64,000 nt of DNA, taken from positions 248,001 through 312,000 of the forward strand of contig NZ_JAHWZX010000002.1 of the NCBI RefSeq assembly GCF_019351405.1, given 5' to 3'. Below the pieces are notes generated by a model, which ran no database searches, was not told the origin of the DNA, and was given only the letters and a program-made list of their open reading frames with translations. Below, piece by piece: positions 46,722 through 55,573 of the stretch; within the stretch, counting starts at the first letter, position 1, and every line of letters begins with the position of its first letter. The translations under genes and the position numbers were made by a program. This stretch comes from Stakelama flava (GTDB lineage: Bacteria > Pseudomonadota > Alphaproteobacteria > Sphingomonadales > Sphingomonadaceae).

Positions 46722-47876
46722 TCATCTTTGCAATGCGCGGAAATCCTGTATCCAGCCATAGCCATAGGCTGCGCTTCCATCAGGATTGGCATGGACCGAT
46801 CGCGCTGCGAATACGCTGTTTATAAGCCAGGGGTCTTTGTCGGGACCAAAATCGGCCGACATTGAGCTGCCCTGCTTGAAGCCATAGGTAGCCACTTCCA
46901 GCCGACCGGTATCGCGAAACAGCTTCATCTGGTTGACGAGATAGTGACGCCGCGTCTCAAACCACGGGCTGAGCGCCAGAAAATCGTCCCATTCCGATTT
47001 ACCGAAAGGATTGGCGAGCGCGTCGGCGATAACCTGCCAGTTCAGCGTTCCGGAAGGCAGGTGGTACATCCGCGCAAAGGCAGGCGCGACCGGTTTCTTC
47101 ATCTGCTGCTTCCACCACCATATCAGCGAAAATTCGGTTGATATGAATTTTTGGTCGGCGCGCATCCGTGGCAGGACATAATCAAGATAGGCCTTTGACT
47201 GGGCAATGTCCGAAACGTGCGGGTGAATATCCACGCCGTCGATTTCCGGCGTGTTCTTGACGAACGTCATCCAGCGCTCGGTCGTCGCCGTCTGATCCTT
47301 CGGAAACTCAAGTCGGGTAAGCGACCCCATATAGAGATGCGTGGCGCACGCCGTGGGACAATGCGCCTTGCGCCATTGGATCACATGGCGCGCCATCGTC
47401 TCGTAAAAGGCGTTCAGATCGGCGCCGCGATCCTCTTTCAGGCTTTCGATGAACGGCTCGTTGCCGATTTCCAGAATATCGACCTTACCGACTACCAGCG
47501 GCAGGACTTCATCCAGTCGCGCCAGTTCGCGCTTCATCTCCTTGCTGCCAGCCTTTGGAAAGGCGCTGCGGTTATAAGGCCATTTAAGGGTGAAGAGCGT
47601 GTGATAGCCATGCTTGTGCGCATCGAGAATGGTCTGCACCGCGCCGTGACCCGCCGCGCCATCGCGATCGATCTGCGGCATCGGCAGGAAAATCCGCACC
47701 CAGTGGGTCTGCGCCTTCTCAAGGTCGCGATAATCGACATCCTCGAAATGCTCGTTGTAATTCGCGCCCAGGGCTCCGGAAGACGCGACCGCCTGAGGCC
47801 CGGCCGCCACCCTTGCCCGCCCCGCTGACGGCGCCAGCATGGCAAGCGCCGCCGCTGCGGCTACAAATGCTTTCAT
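46722..47876 (-). CDS. exported clan GH-A-like glycoside hydrolase
   Basis: A 384-residue TIM-barrel protein with a signal peptide (MKAFVAAAAALAMLAPSAG). The likely acid/base Glu is in ILEIGNEPFIES and the nucleophile in KFISTEFSLIWWW. VDIHPHVSD is another barrel motif. It resembles GH39/GH5-like enzymes, but I cannot fix the family. ATG 47876 has GAGGGAG 8 bases upstream; the long extension to 48092 runs through the promoter and is rejected. It is divergent from the TonB receptor gene, so the two probably share induction. Confidence 0.75.
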   Translation of the reverse strand: MKAFVAAAAALAMLAPSAGRARVAAGPQAVASSGALGANYNEHFEDVDYRDLEKAQTHWVRIFLPMPQIDRDGAAGHGAVQTILDAHKHGYHTLFTLKWPYNRSAFPKAGSKEMKRELARLDEVLPLVVGKVDILEIGNEPFIESLKEDRGADLNAFYETMARHVIQWRKAHCPTACATHLYMGSLTRLEFPKDQTATTERWMTFVKNTPEIDGVDIHPHVSDIAQSKAYLDYVLPRMRADQKFISTEFSLIWWWKQQMKKPVAPAFARMYHLPSGTLNWQVIADALANPFGKSEWDDFLALSPWFETRRHYLVNQMKLFRDTGRLEVATYGFKQGSSMSADFGPDKDPWLINSVFAARSVHANPDGSAAYGYGWIQDFRALQR

Positions 47877-48033
47877 GACGTTTCTCCCTCTCTTTTTCTG
47901 TATCGGCTCTTTCAATTTATCGCGGGCGGAAAACCCCGCATGCGCGCAATGCCGAATTCGCTTCGACTCTGCCGCCAATCCGCCCAAAAGCGACATTCCC
48001 GGCGACCATCCCGCTTGACCACCCTTAAAAATC

Positions 48034-48076
48034 GGATAAATAGTATAACGTCCGTTGCCAAGATAAATCATATAAA
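48034..48076. promoter_or_regulatory. two AT-rich motif copies upstream of TonB receptor
   Basis: GGATAAATAGTATAAC at 48034-48049 and AGATAAATCATATAAA at 48061-48076 align as GATAAATnnTATAA with a 27-base period. They resemble the repeat at 45680. They lie about 50-90 bases upstream of the receptor ATG, between it and the divergent glycosidase gene. Confidence 0.45.
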
Positions 48077-48123
48077 AACCAGCGACCGGCAAATCACCAT
48101 AGGTGTTTTTTGGAGGGGATTTT

Positions 48124-50940
48124 ATGAAGTTTCAGACATTTGCGTGCTGTTCGGCGTCGATCGCCGCACTATTGGCGGCGGGGGCCGCAAGTGCGCAAAC
48201 GGCCAATCAATCCGATTCGCAGGCAAGCGCGGCAAGCCCCGCTGCGAGCCCGCAGAAGCGCAGTCAATCCGTGACGGACGACGCCTCCGCCGAAGCGGAT
48301 ACGTCCAATGACATCGTCGTTACCGGCATCCGCCGCAGTCTGGAAAAAGCGGCCGAAATAAAGCGCGATTCGCCTCAGGTGGTCGATTCGATCGTTGCCG
48401 AGGATATCGGCAAATTTCCCGACCCCACCACCGCGGGCGCGCTTCAGCGTGTTCCAGGCGTTCAGGTGACGGTGGGATCGAATAACGAGATCAGCGGCGT
48501 TCTGGTCCGTGGCCTGTCGGACATTTCCAGCACGCTGGACGGACGGGAGATATTTTCCACTACGAACCGCGGCTTCGCCTTTCAGGATTTGCCGGCAACG
48601 GCGCTGGCGCGTGTCGATGTTGTCAAAACGAACACTGCCGACCTGATCGAAGGCGGCATCGCCAGCACCATCAACATGCAGTTGAACAAACCGTTCAACT
48701 TTGACAAGCCGACCATCGTTGCCACAGCGCGCGGCAATTACGAAAACAATGCCGACAAGCTGAATCCCCAGTTCAGCGTCCTTGCCACGAAAACCTGGCA
48801 CACCGGGATCGGCGATATCGGCGTGCTGGTGAACGCCAGCTATGCCAAGTTTGATTTCGACCGGCCCATCACGTTCAACGGGCTGCGCCGCACGCTTTCG
48901 GGTTCGCTCTACAATATCGACGGGGTAGTCACACCGCTCAATTACGGTGCGGTCAACACCTATGGCAAATATGACCGGCCGGAAGTCAACGCCTCCATCC
49001 AGTGGCAGGCGACGCCTGAATTACAGGTCTATGCCGACGGACTTTTCACCGGATATGAAGGCGACACGCAGGCATCCTATCAGGCGATCCCCTTCTTCGC
49101 AGTCGGCGGTTCGACGATTTCGAACCTCGTCGTCGACAGCGATCACTGCATCGACGCGCGCGTGGCCAACGCAAACCAGGCAAACCCGAACGCGCAGCAA
49201 CTCGCCGCCGGCGCCTACACCACCCAGAATCTGTGCAGCCTGAAATCAGCGACATTCACCAATGTCCCGCTCAACAGTTCAATGCAGTCGTTTCGCGACC
49301 GTAACTACAACTATATGGGCGCGCTGGGATTAAAATATGACGGCGACAAATCGCAGATCAAGCTGGATGTCGCCTATCAGAAATCGACTGCGCGGCACGA
49401 AGCGTTCATCGTCGATGTCGGCAAGCTGATTACCGTTGATTACGCCCCGGACGTCGATGGCGGCGGGACGGCGACGGTAGCCGACAATGCAGGAAACGAC
49501 ACCAGCGGATGGTCTTTCTGGCATGGACTGAACCAGACCTTTTCGAAATCCAACGGCGATCTGTTCCAGTCGAGAGTCGACGTCACCTATGATCTCGACG
49601 GAGCACTCGGTTTCCTGGAAAATGTGCAATACGGGGCCCGCTTTGCCGACCGCTCGGCGCTGTATCAGGAAGCGGTGCTCAACACCGGTGCGCCGGGTGG
49701 CGACCTGGTGACTCCGGTTGAAGGCAATGTCCCCGACGATTTCTTCGTCACCATCCCCGGTGTCGATCGCATGAACAATGGCGCGTCAGCCGTCGGTCCC
49801 GACCCCGACTATCTGCGCAGCGAAGAAGGCCGCGACCTGCTTCGCGCGCTCTACGGCGCGCCGTTGGGCGATCCGGACTATCAACCGCAACGCCGGTTCA
49901 AGGCGAGCGAGAAAACCTACGCCGCCTACCTTCAGACCGCCTATAAATTCGACCTTGGCGATACGATCTCAGCCGATGGCCTGATCGGCATGCGACTGGC
50001 CAAGACCGACCGTTCGATCGCCGGTGCAGGCATTGTCGATGATGAAGTGGTCCCCGTCGCTGTCGACACCAATGACACGAAATGGCTCCCGAATGCCAGT
50101 GTTCGTGTTCAGTTCGGCGGCGGGCTGCAGGCGCGCGCGACCTATGCCCGCACGATGCGGCGACCGGGCTTCAGCGAGCTGAATCCGGGGCTGAGCTATG
50201 TCGTTTCGACCAATCCGGCCGTCATCAACTCCGGCTCTGCCGGGAATCCGTACCTCAAGCCCCAGGTTTCGGACAGCTACGACACCACGCTGGAATATTA
50301 TTTCCGCCATGGCTTCGTTGCCGCGGCGCTGTTCTATCGCACGATTCAGGACCGCGTCGTGAATCAGGCACAGACCGAAGAAATTTCCGGGCAGGTCTAT
50401 AATATCAGCCGACCACGCAATGTCGGCAAGGTGTCGTTGAAGGGCGTGGAAATCAGCGGACAGACCTTCTTCGATTTCCTTCCCGGTGCGCTTTCCGGGC
50501 TGGGGGCCTTCGGGAACTTCACCTATATCGATTCCGAAATCGGCGGTGACGATACGCTGGCCGGTTACCCGGTGCTGGGCGTTTCGAAGTATAATTTCAA
50601 CGCTGGCCTGCTGTTCGAAAAATACGGAATTTCGGGCCGTGTCGTTTACACATACCGGTCCAAATATTACGAATCCGATGCTACTGGCACGATTACCTTG
50701 CGTGAATTGACCGACAGCACGGCCGATGATGAGCAGGCCACGGTGCTTGACTATGTCCGCGCGGGCGGCCGCCTTGATTTCAGCCTCGGCTATGACATCA
50801 ACGATGCGATCCGCGTCGATATCGGCGGCACCAACATATTGCACAACAAATATAAGAGCTATTACAACGAAACATGGATGCCGGTCGATTACCGCGACGA
50901 TGGAACGACGTATTCCATCGGTATCCGCATGAAGATTTGA
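48124..50940 (+). CDS. TonB-dependent receptor, carbohydrate-locus type
   Basis: Large outer-membrane active transporter of about 938 residues, of the class tied to glycan utilization in Caulobacterales and Sphingomonadales. The signal peptide ends near AASAQT. After a Ser/Ala-rich linker comes the TonB box region DIVVTGIRRSL, then a plug with VDSIVAEDIGKFPDPTTAGALQRVPGVQV, VLVRGLSD and VDVVKT. The barrel follows to the end (TYSIGIRMKI). GGAGGGG precedes ATG 48124. It most likely imports oligosaccharides made by the secreted glycosidases of this locus. Confidence 0.93.
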   Translation: MKFQTFACCSASIAALLAAGAASAQTANQSDSQASAASPAASPQKRSQSVTDDASAEADTSNDIVVTGIRRSLEKAAEIKRDSPQVVDSIVAEDIGKFPDPTTAGALQRVPGVQVTVGSNNEISGVLVRGLSDISSTLDGREIFSTTNRGFAFQDLPATALARVDVVKTNTADLIEGGIASTINMQLNKPFNFDKPTIVATARGNYENNADKLNPQFSVLATKTWHTGIGDIGVLVNASYAKFDFDRPITFNGLRRTLSGSLYNIDGVVTPLNYGAVNTYGKYDRPEVNASIQWQATPELQVYADGLFTGYEGDTQASYQAIPFFAVGGSTISNLVVDSDHCIDARVANANQANPNAQQLAAGAYTTQNLCSLKSATFTNVPLNSSMQSFRDRNYNYMGALGLKYDGDKSQIKLDVAYQKSTARHEAFIVDVGKLITVDYAPDVDGGGTATVADNAGNDTSGWSFWHGLNQTFSKSNGDLFQSRVDVTYDLDGALGFLENVQYGARFADRSALYQEAVLNTGAPGGDLVTPVEGNVPDDFFVTIPGVDRMNNGASAVGPDPDYLRSEEGRDLLRALYGAPLGDPDYQPQRRFKASEKTYAAYLQTAYKFDLGDTISADGLIGMRLAKTDRSIAGAGIVDDEVVPVAVDTNDTKWLPNASVRVQFGGGLQARATYARTMRRPGFSELNPGLSYVVSTNPAVINSGSAGNPYLKPQVSDSYDTTLEYYFRHGFVAAALFYRTIQDRVVNQAQTEEISGQVYNISRPRNVGKVSLKGVEISGQTFFDFLPGALSGLGAFGNFTYIDSEIGGDDTLAGYPVLGVSKYNFNAGLLFEKYGISGRVVYTYRSKYYESDATGTITLRELTDSTADDEQATVLDYVRAGGRLDFSLGYDINDAIRVDIGGTNILHNKYKSYYNETWMPVDYRDDGTTYSIGIRMKI

Positions 50941-50946
50941 CGCGAT

Positions 50947-50978
50947 GCGACAGGGGCTATCATGATAGCCCCTGTCGC
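50947..50978. terminator. perfect 32-base palindrome after TonB receptor
   Basis: GCGACAGGGGCTATCA followed directly by its exact reverse complement, beginning 7 bases after the receptor stop. It would form a very stable 16-bp stem in RNA. It probably terminates the receptor transcript or protects its 3' end, and sets the GH43 gene under partial or separate control. Confidence 0.65.
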
Positions 50979-51034
50979 GGGTCCGTCTACGGCCTGCCAG
51001 AACCGTCCCCCCTCCTTCTTCGCCGGGATCGTCC

Positions 51035-52135
51035 ATGCCTTTATCTTTCACCAGCCTTCGCCCTGCCAGCGCTGGATTCCTCCCGCTCATCGCCGCCGCA
51101 ATATTCGCATCGCCAGTCGCGCTTGCACAGGACAAGCTGTCCGGCAGTGCGACCGACAAGGCACCGGTTGCTTCGCCGCACAATCCGCTGTTCGTGGGCG
51201 CCGATCCCGATCTGGTCAGCGCGTGCGGGCGCTGGTGGCTGTATTCGACCCACGCCATCGATCCAAAGACCGGGTGGGCCGCCGACCGGTTGTACGCATG
51301 GTCATCACCTGATCTGAGACACTGGAAGCGGGGATCGCGCATCCTCGATATGAAGGATATCGGCTGGATCAAGGACGATGGTGCCAAATTCCACGCGCTC
51401 TGGGCGCCCAGCCTGGCGGAGGCGAACGGACGCTATTATTTCTATTATTCGGTGGGTCCGCAAAATCCGACCCCCAGCCGGATCGGCGTCGCCGTGGCGG
51501 ACAGCCCCGCCGGTCCGTTTCGCGACAGCGGAAAGCCGCTGCTCACCGGCGGTAACGGGTTTGAAGCGATCGATCCGATGGTGTTCATCGATCCAGCGAG
51601 CCACATTCCTTATCTCTATGCCGGCGGCAGCGCCGGCGCGAAGCTGCGCATATTCGAACTGAAACCGGACATGACCGAGATTGCGCGCGAAATCCCGGTC
51701 GAAACCCCGCCGCAATTTACCGAAGGCGCGTTCATGCACGTTCGCGACGGCGTCTATTATCTTTCCTACAGTCACGGGCACTGGAACGGGCCAGACTATT
51801 CAGTGCACTACGCCACCGCACCCGGACCAACCGGGCCATGGACCTATCGCGGCGCGATCCTGACCGCGGATGCGACCCATCAGGGGCCAGGCCATCACTC
51901 CTTCGTCCGCGATCCGAGCACCGGCCGCTGGTTCATCGCATATCACCGCTGGGAGCGCGGCCCCGGTCCCGGACCATATGTCGGCGCGCGTAAAGTGGCG
52001 ATCGAAGCGATCCACTATCTGGACGACGGCCGCATCGCACCGATTCAAATGTCTGACGGCCCGCCCCCGCGCGCGCCACTTAAAGCCGCGTCCTGCACTT
52101 CAACGGCCGCTGCCTCCGACAGTCGAGGCAAGTAG
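51035..52135 (+). CDS. secreted glycoside hydrolase family 43
   Basis: Five-bladed beta-propeller glycosidase, 366 residues, typically an alpha-L-arabinofuranosidase, arabinanase or beta-xylosidase. A signal peptide ends near VALAQD. The three catalytic carboxylates of the family are visible: the base Asp in GADPDLV near residue 50, the pKa-modulating Asp in EAIDPMVFID, and the acid Glu in TEGAFMHVRDG. APSLAEANGRYYFYYS fits blade 2. It follows the TonB receptor by 94 bases on the same strand. Presence of an arabinose-type dehydrogenase in the locus favours arabinose release. Confidence 0.9.
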   Translation: MPLSFTSLRPASAGFLPLIAAAIFASPVALAQDKLSGSATDKAPVASPHNPLFVGADPDLVSACGRWWLYSTHAIDPKTGWAADRLYAWSSPDLRHWKRGSRILDMKDIGWIKDDGAKFHALWAPSLAEANGRYYFYYSVGPQNPTPSRIGVAVADSPAGPFRDSGKPLLTGGNGFEAIDPMVFIDPASHIPYLYAGGSAGAKLRIFELKPDMTEIAREIPVETPPQFTEGAFMHVRDGVYYLSYSHGHWNGPDYSVHYATAPGPTGPWTYRGAILTADATHQGPGHHSFVRDPSTGRWFIAYHRWERGPGPGPYVGARKVAIEAIHYLDDGRIAPIQMSDGPPPRAPLKAASCTSTAAASDSRGK

Positions 52136-52182
52136 CTGCCTTGATTTGCCCGTTGGTATAACTCGCGCTTACCGCGATCGGC

Positions 52183-52848
52183 TCAAGGCATTCGAATGAA
52201 AGCGGGGACGGCATAGTGGCGAAGTTTCTCCAGCTTCAGCCCCCTTGCCGCCACCAATTCGTCTGCAGCCCGGGTTGCGCCAGCGACAAGCGCGTAATCG
52301 TCGATCAGGATCAGCCCGCCGGGCACCATGCGCGGCACAAGCTGCTCGATCGCGAAGGCGGTGGGTTCGTACACGTCCATATCGAGGTGGAGCAGCGCAA
52401 CGCGCAATTCGGGGCGGCGCGCCAGAAGGTCGGGAAGCGTTTCGAACACATTGCCCTGATGCAGCGCGACATTACCGATCGACTTTTCGGCGAAGAGTTG
52501 ATCCAGCAGGTCGCATGAAATCCCTTCGCCGCGCTCCGCTTCGAACCGCTCGATAAAGGCGCGGTCGCCCGCATCCTCCACACCGCCACGCGGAAAGCTG
52601 CCAAAGGCATCAAATCCGTGAATCTCGCGACTCGTTTGCTGTTCGAGCAACGCCCGGAACATGGCGAAGCGCATGAGCGATGCGCCCTTGTAAACGCCCA
52701 GTTCCACCAATGCGCCGGGCAAATCCGCAATCTGTCGATAGAGGTCGAGATGCGCGAGCAGCTTGCCCATGCGGCCTATGCTTCCGCGTAAATAGAAACT
52801 GTTCTCTGCTTCGGCGGCGGCATCGGCGGGCAAGGGGATATAGGACAT
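52183..52848 (-). CDS. TylF/MycF-like O-methyltransferase
   Basis: SAM-dependent methyltransferase related to macrocin O-methyltransferase, 221 residues, cytoplasmic. The SAM-binding motif is LVELGVYKGASLM near residue 45. An acidic HLDMDVYEPT and a metal-binding LILIDDYAL follow. ATG 52848 is the start consistent with family length; the longer upstream frame is Cys/Arg-rich and not family-like. Such enzymes methylate sugars or surface glycans. No obvious partner is adjacent, so its target is unknown. Confidence 0.85.
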   Translation of the reverse strand: MSYIPLPADAAAEAENSFYLRGSIGRMGKLLAHLDLYRQIADLPGALVELGVYKGASLMRFAMFRALLEQQTSREIHGFDAFGSFPRGGVEDAGDRAFIERFEAERGEGISCDLLDQLFAEKSIGNVALHQGNVFETLPDLLARRPELRVALLHLDMDVYEPTAFAIEQLVPRMVPGGLILIDDYALVAGATRAADELVAARGLKLEKLRHYAVPAFIRMP

Positions 52849-53179
52849 GCGGTGTCTTTCGCGGGTGCATGAAACACAGGACACGGCACGCTTTGCGCAG
52901 CGTCGCTGTTTGCATTGTAGGGTGAAGCCTCGATCCGGCATCGCCGCAGGCGGGAAAAAATTTCCTGGGAACCTGTGCGCGGATGGGCGGATCGCATTGC
53001 GATAGCCAGATTTTCTGAATGTTTGGCGTTGCCGATGCCAGCTTCGATCTGGCCGGCATCCTTTTCAGGCTGCTATTATGAGAATGTTGATCGTGCGCTT
53101 GCATAGGCGATGGCGGTGAGGCGGACTTGGGCGGCGGCTTCGGCGAGACCTCAGCGCGAAGGTTCGGGCCGGTCCCGCC
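52849..53179. other. 331-base gap with possible transposase remnant
   Basis: Apart from the short minus-strand fragment listed next, I see no gene here. The part next to the methyltransferase should hold its promoter. The region separates the glycan locus from the propionate operon. Confidence 0.4.
53065..53145 (-). pseudogene. possible 3' remnant of an IS5-like transposase
   Basis: On the minus strand one frame reads GLAEAAAQVRLTAIAYA and, after a +1/-1 shift, continues KRTINILIIAA before a TGA at 53067-53065. This pattern (a helix ending in TAIAY, then KRxxNIL near the C-terminus) is typical of IS5-family transposase ends. Upstream the frame is closed by a stop, so only about 27 codons remain. 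It is short, so the identification is tentative. Confidence 0.3.
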
Positions 53180-55207
53180 CTACCCTTCAAATTCCATGAT
53201 TACAGCATCGACGGCCAGGCTGTCGCCCGGCCTTGCGTTGAGCGATTTGACCACGGCCGACTTTTCGGCGCGCAGGATGTTTTCCATCTTCATCGCCTCG
53301 ACCACCGCGAGCGGCTGGCCCGCCTCGACCTTTTCGCCTTCCTCCACCTCGATCCGGGTAACGAGGCCCGGCATCGGGCACAGCAACAGCTTGGAAAGAT
53401 CGGGCGGCTGTTTTTCGATCATATGTCCGGCAAGTTCGGCGATGCGCGGCGACAGCACGCGTATGGCGTGGCTGCTTCCACGCGTTGTGAAGCGCCAGTC
53501 GGTACGGCGACGCTCGACGCGCACGGCGAGCACGTCCTCGCCGAACCGCGCCTCGACCAGCTTGCGGCCGGGCAGCCAGTCGACGGCAATATCCAACGGC
53601 GTACCGCCCACCTCGACCGCGCCATCCTTTACCGTCACGCGGTGATCGTCGCCGTCGATCCGCACGACCCATTCGCGCCGCGCGAGCGTTTCGTCGGGAC
53701 GCGGTGACAATTGCCCGTCGATCAGGCCGTTTCGCGCCGTTTCGATACTGGCGAGCAGCCCGGCGAGCGCCGCCAGCCGTTCGGTAAGCTCGGCATCGGC
53801 CGGAGCACCGTGAAACCCTTCCGGATATTCCTCAGCGATGAAACCGGTCGACAGCCGCCCTTCGCGGAACCGCTCATGCTGCATGATCGCGGAGAGGAAA
53901 TCGACATTGTTGCCCAGCCCTTCCAACTCGAACCGGTCGAGCGCGACGATCTGCGCATCGATCGCTTCTTCCCGCGTCGGCGCCCATGTCACCAGCTTGG
54001 CGATCATCGGGTCATAGAACATGCTGACCTCACCGCCCTCGGCCACGCCGTCATCGACGCGGATATAGGCGCTGTCGGCATTCTCCACCGGCTGCTGATG
54101 CGCAGCCGCATCCGGCGTGCGATAGCGAACCAGCCGCCCGGTCGAGGGCAGGAAGTTGCGATACGGGTCCTCGGCATAGACGCGGTTTTCGATCGCCCAG
54201 CCGTTGATCTGGATATCGTCCTGCGTGAACGGCAGCTTTTCGCCATAAGCGACGCGGATCATCTGTTCGACCAGATCGATGCCGGTAATCGCCTCCGTCA
54301 CCGGATGTTCGACCTGAAGCCGGGTGTTCATTTCAAGGAAATAGAAGCTCTCGCCGGTTTTGTCCGCGCCCGACACAATCAGTTCGACCGTACCCGCACT
54401 GTGATAGCCGACCGCCTGTGCCAGCGCGACCGCCTGTTCGCCCATCTTTTTGCGCATCGCTTCGTCGACGAAGGGGGATGGCGCTTCCTCGACGACCTTC
54501 TGGTGGCGGCGCTGAATCGAGCATTCGCGTTCGTTGATATACAGCGCGTTGCCATGCTTGTCGGCAAGCACCTGAATCTCGATATGGCGCGGGCTTTCGA
54601 TGAACTTCTCGATGAACACGCGGTCGTCGCCGAAGCTGGCCAGCCCTTCGCGCTTGGTCGCTTCAAAGCCCTCGCGGACATCCTTTTCGGACCAGGCGAG
54701 GCGCATCCCCTTGCCGCCGCCGCCTGCGCTGGCCTTCATCATCACCGGATAGCCGATGTCGTTCGAAATCTCGACGGCATGGTCGGTATCGCGGATTTCG
54801 CCGACGAAACCGGGCACAACATTCACCCCAGCCTCTCGCGCCAGCTTCTTCGATTCGATCTTATCGCCCATCGCCGCGATGGCATTGGGGGGCGGGCCGA
54901 TAAAGGTGACGCCAGCGTCCGCGCAGGCTTTGGCAAAGCTTTCGCGCTCCGAAAGGAAACCGTACCCCGGATGGATCGCATCGGCGCCGGTCGCCTTCGC
55001 CGCGTCGAGGATCAGCTCGGCCTTCAGATAGCTTTCCGAGGCCTGCGCCGGCCCAAGCCGAACCGCCTCATCCGCCATCAACACATGAGGGCTGCGCGCA
55101 TCGGCATCCGAATAAACCGCAACGGTGGCGATCCCCATCTTCTTCGCCGTGCGCATGACCCGGCAGGCAATCTCTCCACGATTGGCGATTAGTATCTTTT
55201 TGAACAT
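53180..55207 (-). CDS. pccA: propionyl-CoA carboxylase alpha subunit
   Basis: Biotin carboxylase plus biotin carrier subunit, 675 residues, which carboxylates propionyl-CoA to methylmalonyl-CoA together with PccB. The biotin carboxylase domain begins FKKILIANRGEIACRVMR, has the ATP-grasp loop KASAGGGGKGMRL and EMNTRLQVEHPVTE. The C-terminal carrier has the biotinylated lysine in VEAMKMEN. The middle domain is of the PCC type, so it is preferred to acetyl-CoA or methylcrotonyl-CoA carboxylase, supported by the mutase and epimerase genes nearby. Its ATG overlaps the stop of a small membrane protein gene (TGATG). Confidence 0.92.
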   Translation of the reverse strand: MFKKILIANRGEIACRVMRTAKKMGIATVAVYSDADARSPHVLMADEAVRLGPAQASESYLKAELILDAAKATGADAIHPGYGFLSERESFAKACADAGVTFIGPPPNAIAAMGDKIESKKLAREAGVNVVPGFVGEIRDTDHAVEISNDIGYPVMMKASAGGGGKGMRLAWSEKDVREGFEATKREGLASFGDDRVFIEKFIESPRHIEIQVLADKHGNALYINERECSIQRRHQKVVEEAPSPFVDEAMRKKMGEQAVALAQAVGYHSAGTVELIVSGADKTGESFYFLEMNTRLQVEHPVTEAITGIDLVEQMIRVAYGEKLPFTQDDIQINGWAIENRVYAEDPYRNFLPSTGRLVRYRTPDAAAHQQPVENADSAYIRVDDGVAEGGEVSMFYDPMIAKLVTWAPTREEAIDAQIVALDRFELEGLGNNVDFLSAIMQHERFREGRLSTGFIAEEYPEGFHGAPADAELTERLAALAGLLASIETARNGLIDGQLSPRPDETLARREWVVRIDGDDHRVTVKDGAVEVGGTPLDIAVDWLPGRKLVEARFGEDVLAVRVERRRTDWRFTTRGSSHAIRVLSPRIAELAGHMIEKQPPDLSKLLLCPMPGLVTRIEVEEGEKVEAGQPLAVVEAMKMENILRAEKSAVVKSLNARPGDSLAVDAVIMEFEG

Positions 55208-55449
55208 CAATGTTTTTCCCATCGACGAAATGTAAACCAAGCGACAGGAGCCCAAACGACGAGTGTGGGCAACAGCGCCTTTAAAAAGAATGTTCTTGGA
55301 ACGACTTCCGAACAGGGCTCAGGAACCTCTGGGCTCGAGCATGGAAAACTCAACAAGTTCACCGACACCCACGCCAACATAAGCCAAGCGATGCAGACTA
55401 TTGTGAACAGAGCAAAAGCAATGACTGCAAATATGCGGCCATTGCTCAT
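55207..55449 (-). CDS. small two-helix membrane protein, hypothetical
   Basis: An 80-residue protein with two hydrophobic segments (about 6-30 and 53-72) and a Cys/Pro-rich loop between them (PCSSPEVPEPCSEV). The loop's two cysteines could form a disulfide if periplasmic. Its stop overlaps the pccA start by one base, which argues that it is real and co-translated with it. I recognise no family. A role in propionate metabolism is not implied beyond location. Confidence 0.6.
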   Translation of the reverse strand: MSNGRIFAVIAFALFTIVCIAWLMLAWVSVNLLSFPCSSPEVPEPCSEVVPRTFFLKALLPTLVVWAPVAWFTFRRWEKH

Positions 55450-55471
55450 TTGACTATCACTCTTTTAATCT

Positions 55472-55560
55472 CGTCACGCCGGACTTGATCCGGCATCCAG
55501 CTTCCTTTCGCATACTGAAGAGAAGAAGAAGCTGGACCCTGGCTCAAGGCAGGGATGTCG
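55472..55560. repeat. dispersed palindromic repeat between bioB and small membrane gene
   Basis: Begins CGTCACGCCGGACTTGATC and ends near GGGATGTCG. Inner arms CTTGATCCGGCATCCAGCTTC-like and its near complement match at 17 of 21 positions around a purine-rich loop. This is the class of imperfect palindromes scattered in alphaproteobacterial intergenic regions. One of five repeat copies in the next 5 kb. Confidence 0.6.
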
Positions 55561-55573
55561 GAGGGAGAGGAAG

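Noticed and set aside
53711..55192. A 493-codon plus-strand frame
   Set aside because: Antisense to pccA, with no recognisable motif and shadow-type composition.
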